Below, piece by piece: positions 56,557 to 64,000 of a DNA stretch of 64,000 nucleotides. How positions within the stretch are numbered: the first letter of the stretch is position 1; each line of letters begins with the position of its first letter. Origin of the DNA: Gautieria morchelliformis (Eukaryota > Basidiomycota > Agaricomycetes > Gomphales > Gomphaceae). Made by a program: the position numbers and the translations under genes. The notes beneath the pieces were generated by a model. It did not search any database. It had not been told where the DNA came from and was given only the letters and a program-made list of their open reading frames with translations. The DNA lies in contig WHVA01000041.1 in the NCBI GenBank assembly GCA_015179125.1, forward strand, positions 62,001 to 126,000, given 5' to 3'.

Positions 56557-56814
56557 TGTTGGAACTGCGATGTCATACGGTCCACACGGACCCACATACG
56601 TGTCGGCTTATCAGTTTCTAACCCCACCGTCCCTCCTTTCCTCAGTCGTTCATGTCCATCTGAATGCCTGAGGTAAGAACATCCTATTCCAAGTACCAGT
56701 CTACCTTACTTATGCCATATCACCTGCACTGTAGCTAATCAGAGTGCAGGTAACAATAAAATAGTCGTTCATGTCCATCTGAATGCCTGAGCTAATCAGA
56801 GTGCAGATTCAACA
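56557..56814 (+). repeat. 3' LTR of the Copia element
   Basis: 258 bases, matching the 5' LTR except at five positions, all transitions and all at CpG or its deamination products. Confidence 0.9.
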
Positions 56815-56819
56815 CTCCT

Positions 56820-56935
56820 CTTCCAACTTCTGCCTTGCAACCTCCAACTTGGGACAATAGTTCAGTGGGGGTGCAACATATACATTGAAGCTGCTGTCCT
56901 TTGGATCCAATCTCTGGGGTTCTCAATATGTAACA
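56820..56935 (+). repeat. Right part of the family-A LTR split by the Copia
   Basis: It carries TGGGACAATAGTTCAGTGGGGGTGC and ends near AATATGTAACA, like the end of the LTR at 29,754. It is continuous in sense with the fragment before 51,729. Confidence 0.55.
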
Positions 56936-57149
56936 ATGGAAGGTAAATATCAAATCCCTGGTATGGGCAGTGAATGGTGACAATGCTCTGGGAACGTCTT
57001 CATCACCCCGACCTCCATTTTCTGTGGCCATGTTTAAAGCTGCCTCTGGTCAACTGGATCGTTGCTGATGATCAGGTACACACTTCTTAATATGGCATCT
57101 CTACATAACCTGACATAATGATATAGTCAATCAATGTTGTTGAATGCCC

Positions 57150-57510
57150 TGAATTTTGACACTTGGTCTTTACCCTTTGAGAATCATTATCTGCAAAGAA
57201 TCTTCTCCATCGCATAGCCATTCGGAACCTGGTGACATCAGCCTGGAACCATCATTTTGCAGACCTTAAGTCAAAACTGGAGGTAAGTAGTATACAATTG
57301 ATTACACTTTATAGATAATTTAATTGAGGGTCTTTGCATTAAGCATACTGTTGTTGGCAAAATATCACTTACCACAGATTTATGGGACAACAAAGGCATG
57401 CATGCCTTCAATGCAGTTACAGCGCACTACTTGGTGCGAGGAGACTGGTCTTCATCTTTCAGCAATGGTCGCTGTCTAACACTGAGATCATGACTGATCG
57501 GATTCCTCCC
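57150..57510 (+). pseudogene. hAT transposase fragment
   Basis: The stretch from about 57,337 reads HTVVGKISLTTDLWDNKGMH, then AFNAVTAHYLVRGDW. This is the well-known hAT motif (SLTTDxW ... F..VTAHY) at the start of the catalytic domain. Upstream, at about 57,180, the phrase FENHYLQRIF matches the preceding helical part, separated by what may be an intron or decay. The N-terminal zinc finger, the remaining DDE/hATC domains and the element ends are missing or unrecognised. It is a dead remnant. Confidence 0.65.
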
Positions 57511-57596
57511 TCTACCTGGCCAATACTATAGTCAAACACTCACAAAAGGGTTGTTATATGTAACGGACCATGTAAATATAACTAACAAGGTGAGCT

Positions 57597-58226
57597 GCTT
57601 TCTGTCTGGGGACACCCTGTTTTCCAATTCCAACTCCACTTTTCAAAATGGTTCCACCTCTGGGAGAACTTCCACCAGTTCTGTTCGCTTTGCCAATTCC
57701 ACTCCACTCTCCAACTTCTGCCTTCGGAACAGTGTTGGAAGTCAAGCAACTCACTTAGTATGCGACATCAAGGGTTGGTCCAGGGTCAGGGAGGTCAGGG
57801 GGATACAGGGCTGATGACAAGTGCTGAGTGTTGTCCCTGACTGCGGACTGGCGTAGTATAATACGGGCTTGCTGACATTGGGGGTCCTTAGACTTTTTTC
57901 TTGGGATTTCCCCTTGTCAGGTGAGAATCGCCTCTCTTGTATATTCTGGTCATTTATATATGTTCTTTGGATTTCCCCTTGTCAGCTGTGTGGTAGTGTG
58001 ATCTCCACAGCTAGCCAGAGCTTCAGGGCGCACTCTCCAACCCTTGTTTCCATATTTTGTATTTCATTTTATTAGCCAACATATCTGTCCTACTAACCCA
58101 GTGTGAAGCACAGGTATATTGGCTTGGCTAGTGATGATTTAGGAAAAAACCATCTCTAAAAAGATAAAGTAAAGGAGGCGATTAGAGCATTTTCCATGCA
58201 TCTACGTAGCCCTGAAGGAAAGCCCT
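57597..58226 (+). repeat. Family-B Gypsy LTR remnant and unique edge of the spacer
   Basis: 57,597-58,020 is an inverted relative of the LTR at 16,982-17,755 (shared words include GACACCCTGTTTTCC and the GTGTGATCTCCAC block). 58,021-58,226 is AT-rich with no feature; the inverted duplication begins after it. Confidence 0.55.
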
Positions 58227-58409
58227 GGGGTAGGTCACATAACGCCGCCGTGACTATTTTGAGTTGGATGAATAAAAATAAAAATAAAAATAATGGAAGC
58301 CGGTGTCCTCTTTGTTCAGCTACCTATAGACCTTGCGATGCCGTTGACAAAAACGTGACCGCGAAGATATTGCGACGAACACTCCATGTCATTTCTAGCG
58401 TATCACAGA

Positions 58410-60521
58410 CTAAATTTCTCGCCTTATGAACCTCAAGGGTACATCACCTGTAGTGAGGGTTACACCCATCTTTGGGTATAGAACCCTCGATTCCCACTGC
58501 GTATCTGTTTCCCCCTCCCTGCGTACTATCTCCACCCTCCAATCCCGCAACAGGTGGCTCAAAAAACACGTGGCTTCTGTGGTCGCAAACTTCCGACCTA
58601 GACAGGCACGGGGGCCCAGGGAAAAGGCGAAGAAGGCATCTGTAGATTGGTCCCAGCGGGACGGCCTGAACTTGTCGGGGTCTGGGAAGTGACGCGGGTT
58701 TCGATCTGCAGATAAGGGTAAGGGGTGTGATAGGGAACACTGCAAGGGGGAAGTGCACGTACTGGCGCTGACCATATCCAACACAATCAGACCGCCCACG
58801 GGGACAAGCAGATGTTCATCGGTGCCAGGATGGGAGATACTAGGGTACGCCAGCACGGTGTCCTCTGTTGCCTCTCGGATGACCGCATAAGCAGCAGCTG
58901 CATAACTTTCGTTTCAGCCGCATCATTCTGCAGACAGGTGGTGATCAGCTTACGGTAGAGGCGCAATGCCTCGTAGAAACAAGAGAGCACCGGGGTTAAA
59001 GCGCCACTATCTTCAAACGACTGCAATGCGTCAGCCTCGTCACAGTGAGTGCTGGCTAGCTTCCTACCAGCTGACGGCCGGTGTTCAACAGGTCGCAGAT
59101 GTGGCGGTACACCCGATCTTGCTCATCTTGATGCATTCCTAAAAGCGCGAGCGTTACTGCTAATGTATGCGCGGTAGTTTCTGAGGTGAAATACGAGACC
59201 ACAAAGGAGTAAGTTTATGTCATGATTAGGATTAAATGCAGAACGACCAACCATGGCCCGCGAAAAGGAAAATAAAGTAATTTCCTAGAAGCTCTTGATC
59301 GGAAAGCCCAAGGCGCCCTTCTGTCTCGCTCGCTTGGACAAGGCGACCGAAAATGTCACCGCCAGCTTTCTCATCCGCGCCATCCCCTAGAGCCAGCATT
59401 TTCTTGATCTCAGACTTCCTGGACGCTATATGTTCCTTCATGAACCGTTCAAATTCCGTATACGCTTTGTCCACCTTTTGAAGGCTTGTGTGAAGATGAT
59501 TATGGGATTCTTAGATACCGGTATATTTTCTGCTTACCGTGTGATCGGCAAAAAATATGCCAAACGTGGTGTGTAGAGTCTGATGAGAATGGAAGATGCC
59601 ACCGTGACAATGGAATCGCGAATAGAAAGCCCATTAGACGGAGAAGACCAGGGAAGAGGAATACCAAATCCACAGGCGGCGATTACTAGTAAGGCGACCT
59701 AAACATATGATCCTTCTAGCCAACTATTATTATCCAAAATAATCAGCTAAAAGATCACCTTAGTTGTTGCCTGGTTGAAGGCTGGGGTACTAAAAGTGTC
59801 TGCGGCGTTCCATCCCTCGGTGTTGAGCATGTCCTCGTAAATTCTAGCCGTCTCCAACCAAACATTGCGATATCTGCGCTGGAACAGTGAGCCCCACAAG
59901 GTAGAATAGGCAGGCAACATCTCCCTCACGTGCTCTGGTGGAACGCGGGCGCAGTAACTTTGCGGTGTCTGCGCCACTGCTCGCCTTCAGAGGAGACTAC
60001 ATTAGCACCCAGAAGACTGTTTGGATTGCCTGTAAGGTGCAACTCTCGCAAACAGCGGACAATGCATACTTTAGAATAAATGAGAAGTCGGGCTTTTGGA
60101 AAGTGGAGTCATAGCCAAGGATTTGCTGAATAACTTCCGGTGATGTCGTATACAGCATAGATCGCCCATACACGAGCGGTATAAAGGCCACCACCTCGGA
60201 TCCGCTTTTTTTGTAAACTGGTGCTAGGTTAGCTCGCGGGCCTCAAGACCGTTTTGAGTTGAGATGCTCACAATCCTTCCACTCCCAAACAAAGTACAAA
60301 CCAGGGTTCCACCAAAAGGTAGGGATAGTAGATCCCAAAGCTGTCATTTGTGGAAACGCACAAAAGCGGATCGGGACACTTTTCACGACCTCGACACAAA
60401 GTAAACATGGGGCTGAGAAAAATAGGGGTAACGTACGCACTTTGGCCGCCTGAAAGGCCTTGTAAACTCTGAGAAGAATAACGGCAGTAATGACGAGAAC
60501 GATGCTTCTGGTCGGTGACAT
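58410..60521 (-). CDS. Cytochrome P450 monooxygenase, right copy (looks intact)
   Basis: The same eleven-exon pattern as the left copy can be followed from the ATG at 60,521 to the stop at 58,410. Every donor and acceptor still reads GT..AG, and no frame break was seen. The N-terminal anchor, EGEQWRRHRKVTAPAFH, the helix-I motif (FAGHE spliced to TTAHTL), EALR and FSLGPRACLGRKF are all kept. The first of the two candidate ATGs of the left copy is ACG here, so this copy must start at the second, giving about 517 residues. In the last 140 residues the two copies differ at only about a dozen places. It faces the decayed FMO across a region of 332 bases. Confidence 0.8.
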
Positions 60522-60606
60522 AGTTGAGCTCGTTGCAGACCAGAGTATGCGGCCACGCCCAATAGACCTCGCAGACTACCTAAGCTGAACTTCTTAGAGA
60601 GTTGCT

Positions 60607-60705
60607 CCGAATCTATATTAAGTACCGGAACTGAATTGCACTTCTTAGGCACGCCATTCAATTCAGATAGTCTAGATTGGGAACAGATATTCTCATTACA
60701 TATAA
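60607..60705. mobile_element. Worn MITE between the right P450 and FMO copies
   Basis: It is the inverse counterpart of the MITE at 45,184-45,292. The inner palindrome (GAACTGAATTGCAC...CATTCAATTC) and one end (TAGATTGGGAACAGATATTCT) are clear; the other end is shortened to about TCCGAATCTA. Confidence 0.55.
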
Positions 60706-60853
60706 TTAGAATAGACTAACATCTTAGTGATGGTGCTTACAGGTAGTTGGGCAGCGGCGCAAGGGCCGGTTCTTCTCGCGAGGCGGACTCCGAGCCTATC
60801 ACGTCGGTCCGCTAGTACGTCCGGGCCTGTCTGCTTACCTATCTACCAGTCGG

Positions 60854-62057
60854 ATGTCTCTGGAAGCAGGACTTCGTCGCGAACCCGTCGGAATCATTGG
60901 GGCTGGCGCCGCAGGCCTCATCACGGCGCATACCCTGCTCCAAGACGGCTTCACCAATGTCCAAGTCATCTCTCGCGACAAGTCGCCAGGTGGAGTCTGG
61001 GCAAGAGAGCGTGTCTATCCCGGGCTCGTCATTAACATGCTCCAATATTCATAGTGGCATTTACTCTTACATAGGTGTGACACTGCGTAGTGCGCATGGC
61101 GAGTTTAGGTTCTCAAGGGCTGCAGATGCCGCCACCCGCCGATTCTGCTCGAAGCGGAGCCCGCCTCTCGGGGCTGGACATGTGCAGCTACATGGACGCC
61201 TTCGCGCACAAGTATTTAAAAGGGAAAATCAGGTTTGAGACCGAGGTCCTGAACGTGAAGCGCGTGCCAGACGCGTCTTTCTGGCGTCTTACCGTGGAGG
61301 ACAAGAAAACCGGGATACGAGAAGTCCTCAATTTCTCCCGGATAGTTCTATGTACAGGCGTCCGTTGTTTTATTTTACCTATTTTGATATTTTTGGTGTT
61401 GACCTGTACGGTGAAGGGATGCAGCAACCCATTTATCCCACCGTCGTTGTCCCCTGCCAGTGCGAAAAACGCTGGCTTCCACGGTCCAGTATTACATTCC
61501 AGCCGGTTCAGTGCCGAAGTAGACGGTATCATAAGGGAAATCCCAGAATCACCTCCCTCAGAGAAGGACGCCGTGTCTATTGTGGTCGTCGGCGGTGGAA
61601 AATCAGCCCAAGAGTCCGTCGTTCAGATGCCAGCCTAACCATGGCAGGTGCTTATTCTTTCACGACATTTCTGCATACCTAGCAAACGAAGGCCGGAAAG
61701 TTTCTCTGAATGGTGGGGAAACGCTGAAAACTAGAGCAGTTATCCTTCCGACCGGATTTACGTCATCATGGAGCAACCTATTTGATGGTGCGTGAAAGCA
61801 TTGACTTGTTCCGAAACGCGGCCGGACTGTACTGCGCTAATAGAGCAAACAGTGGAAGAGGTTGGTATAGGCGGACGGCGAGCAGTGGGCATCCTCAATG
61901 TATCGCGCAGTAGTGCCAGCCAAGAATATCTGTCGACGAGACTTTGCAATTAACGGTGCACTAGTAGCTTTTCTTCTTCCGTTTTAAACGCACGGCGTGA
62001 CATTTTACAGTTTACCACCAAGAACGGATACACGTACAAAGTAACGTCTCACTGGAT
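60854..62057 (+). pseudogene. FMO-like monooxygenase, decayed right copy
   Basis: It starts at an ATG matching that of the intact gene (MSLEAGLRREPVGIIGAGAAG) and follows the same exons, but with several lesions. The first intron has lost its GTACGC donor in a deletion of about a dozen bases (near 61,037). The third intron's acceptor reads CGA in place of CAG (near 61,660). About 540 bases are missing at 61,701, removing two whole exons and parts of those on each side. About 75 bases are missing from the next exon. The last exon is cut by the Copia LTR at 62,058. It cannot make the enzyme. The rest of the exon, if it survives, would lie beyond the Copia and outside the window. Confidence 0.88.
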
Positions 62058-62428
62058 TGTAGGAATGGCAACGCGAGGGTGACGCAAGCAAACCGTGTCA
62101 CCCGTGTCACGCCATGTGACAAACAACTTAAGGTCTCATTGTTCTTTTATAAATTCCATTGTCCATCATAAATAGATAGTCCACTGTGCAGCAGTCATTG
62201 TTCTATTTCCCCCATTGTTCCCTAGAGTATAAAACAGCTAGCTAGTACATCTTCTTCCCTCAGTCGTTTGCAATACGAAGCAAACACTGAGGTAAGAGAT
62301 ATCCCAAGTCTCGAGTTATTTCTTTACTTATCTATGCATGTGTAGTGTTTCTCGTATAGGTAATAACAATAGTCGTTTGCAATACGAAGCAAACACTGAG
62401 TATTTCTCGTATAGCTATTATTATTACA
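62058..62428 (+). repeat. 5' LTR of the second Copia element
   Basis: 371 bases. It includes two copies of GTCGTTTGCAATACGAAGC and the CATGTGACAAACAA block also present in the solo LTR at 26,776-27,154. Confidence 0.8.
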
Positions 62429-62476
62429 GGTTATTGGGCCATGCACCTAATACAATAGACCAGCTCCCTCCTGATC

Positions 62477-63211
62477 ATGTCTACCACAACTCTTACCACC
62501 ACTGACCTCCTCTCCTCCTCAGTACCCCAGCTCATGGCCAATGGTCTCAATTGGACTGTGTTCTCGATGCGTTTCCAAGACGCCATCAAAGCCAAGGGCT
62601 TGTGGGGGCATTTCGATGGCACGAGCCCTCAGCCGACTGTCAGTATACCACCCACAACTGAGGAAGAGGACGCCCTTGCTAAGTGGGTCAAGGAGGACCA
62701 TACTGCGAAAGTGCTTCTGACTCACCGAATACCTGACTCCACCCTGATCCGCATACACGGCAAATCCTCCCTGACAGAAGGATGGGCACTGATCGTAAAT
62801 GAATTCTCAACGAAAGGAGCATTTGCACAAGCGGATTTGCGTACCCATTTCATGGAGTCCAGGTGTCCTGACAAATCAAACGTCCGTGAATTCCTCAACG
62901 GACTGCGAGTCAAGAAAGAAGAGTTAGCTACCTTCGGTGTAGACATTGAAGAAAGGGATTACCAATTGACGATTATAAAATCCCTCCCCCCGCATCTTTC
63001 AGCCTTCGCATCGAATCTCCTAGCTGGTGCCAAGCTATACAGCTTGACAAAAACTATCGACCCCGATGAACTCATTACGTTAGTATCTGAAGAGTATGAG
63101 TGTCACGCAGCTCAGCGGTCTAGACGCTCAGGGCACGTTAGTGGGAAAGGCGAAGGCAAGGATGAGGCAATGTTTGTCTCACCTAATGGGAAGGGAAATA
63201 AAACTGATTGA
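62477..63211 (+). pseudogene. Copia gag (UBN2-type), second Copia element
   Basis: A 244-codon gag frame opening MSTTTLTTTDLLSSSV. It has the typical Copia gag plan (WTVFSMRFQDAIKAKGLWGH, then helical sequence with a short basic C-terminus). It forms the 5' part of the element at 62,058. Confidence 0.75.
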
Positions 63212-64000
63212 AAACCGAAAGGGACGTGCTGGAACTGCGGTGACAAAGGACACTACAAGAATAAATGTCCCAAGCCTGTTAAAGAGACCGGTGACAAGAA
63301 ACATGACTCACAAAAAGGGGGTGGCTCTGCAAATGCCACTATCGAATCAGATGACAAAGACGAGGCCACTTTCTTTGCTGATATCAATGACAACAACGAG
63401 CTCCCGGTGTTGCTATCCAACTATGAGTCCGACTCGGATGCTGAAGGACATACCGATGATTGGTTTCTGAAATGGGCGACGACGCTGAGTATATCGAGTC
63501 ACAGGATAATTTTGACAGAAGCAAGTGTGCTTACCCAGTCAACGTCTATGACAATCAAGTGGTCGCAGAAGCTGAAAATGCAAACACTGTCCAAATCAAA
63601 GACAGCACAGAAGCAGAAAACCAAATGTACATCGAGGTATACGACTCCGGTTGCACCAGGCACATCACCCCATACCGCGAGGCAGTGACAGACTTCAAGG
63701 CTATAAACCCTAAGTCATTCCAAGCTGCAAATAAGCAGAGGTTCAATGCGGTTGGAACAGGCGAGATGGTGATCGACGTACCGAACGGAGTCACAACATC
63801 TCAGCTAAGGCTAACTGAGGTGTTGTACTCACCTGAGGTTGGCTATACCCTCATATCAGTTGGAAGACTCGATGAGGCTGGTTTCACTCTGACATTTGCA
63901 GATGGCAAATGTGTCATACAAGAGCGAAATGGCCAGCATGTCAGAACAGTCGAAAAATCTGGACGAGGCCTCTACAGAGTCACACATGAGTCTGATGCAG

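Larger units (their letters stand above)
51729..56814 (+). mobile_element. Copia-type LTR retrotransposon, looks whole and young
   Basis: The LTRs of 258 bases (51,729-51,986 and 56,557-56,814) both run TGTTGGAACTGC..ATTCAACA and differ at five positions (about 2%). CTCCT flanks the element on both sides (51,724-51,728 and 56,815-56,819). Right after the 5' LTR comes a primer-binding-type sequence GGTTATGGGCC, and a purine tract precedes the 3' LTR. One long gag-pol frame fills the interior. I see no breaks. Confidence 0.92.
58227..62057 (-). repeat. Right arm of the inverted duplication (P450-FMO pair)
   Basis: Inverse counterpart of 43,195-47,678. It is about 650 bases shorter because of deletions within the FMO copy. 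The arm stops exactly where a Copia LTR begins (62,058), so the original duplication may have been longer. Confidence 0.9.
62058..64000 (+). mobile_element. Second Copia-type LTR element, 5' part, runs off the window
   Basis: The 5' LTR at 62,058-62,428 opens TGTAGGAATGG and closes TATTACA, with GGTTATTGGGCC after it as a primer-binding-type sequence. Gag follows, then a zinc knuckle (CWNCGDKGHYKNKC at about 63,230) and a protease-like region near 63,640 (VYDSGCTRHITPY). The pieces lie in more than one frame, with about two breaks in the visible part. The 3' half is outside the window. It belongs to the LTR family of the solo LTR at 26,776-27,154. Confidence 0.8.

Overview
The window looks like a nuclear contig from a basidiomycete fungus of the Agaricomycetes. 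The reasons are the host genes (DUF6533-type seven-helix membrane proteins, a short Kre9/Knh1-like wall protein, a URC1-type GTP cyclohydrolase II homologue, and a P450 paired with a flavin monooxygenase), the dense short introns of about 47-72 bases with GT..AG ends, and a mix of Copia, Gypsy and Ngaro retroelements with hAT, mariner and foldback DNA elements. Most lengths without a gene are transposon debris.

Layout. (1) 1-9,370: a head-to-tail tandem duplication of a two-gene unit. Each unit holds a Kre9/Knh1-like gene on the minus strand and a DUF6533 membrane-protein gene on the plus strand. Different small DNA elements have since entered the two copies (a 269-base hairpin element in copy 1, a 398-base hAT-like MITE in copy 2). 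(2) 9,370-13,650: no host gene recognised; a foldback element carries a nested mariner-like element that encodes only a DNA-binding transposase N-terminus. (3) 13,650-32,200: a nested retroelement graveyard with two Gypsy LTR families, two very long solo LTRs (1,243 and 1,591 bases, each with a 5-base target duplication), a solo Copia-type LTR and several tandem repeats. (4) 32,259-38,465: a broken Ngaro-type tyrosine-recombinase retroelement sitting inside an older element with inverted ends. (5) 38,800-47,680: the gene island, with a Ser/Thr-rich membrane protein, a URC1-like gene (533 codons, 7 exons), an FMO-like monooxygenase (586 codons, 9 exons) and, divergently, a cytochrome P450 (521 codons, 11 exons). 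(6) 47,680-58,226: nested Gypsy and Copia elements, including a whole-looking young Copia (51,729-56,814), plus a hAT transposase scrap. (7) 58,227-62,057: an inverted second copy of the P450-FMO pair, in which the P450 still looks intact and the FMO is a pseudogene. (8) 62,058-64,000: the 5' part of another Copia element, whose LTR interrupts that FMO pseudogene and which runs off the window.

How the genes may work together: the divergent FMO and P450 share a 332-base intergenic region and probably form a small oxidative module (inference; the substrate is unknown). The URC1-like protein belongs to the fungal URC route of uracil breakdown, but none of its usual partners is visible here. The most notable structure is the 19-kb near-palindrome of the FMO-P450 pair around a retroelement-filled centre. 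I found no tRNA, rRNA or CRISPR array. Exon models were assembled by eye from splice sites and reading frame, so exact starts can be wrong.
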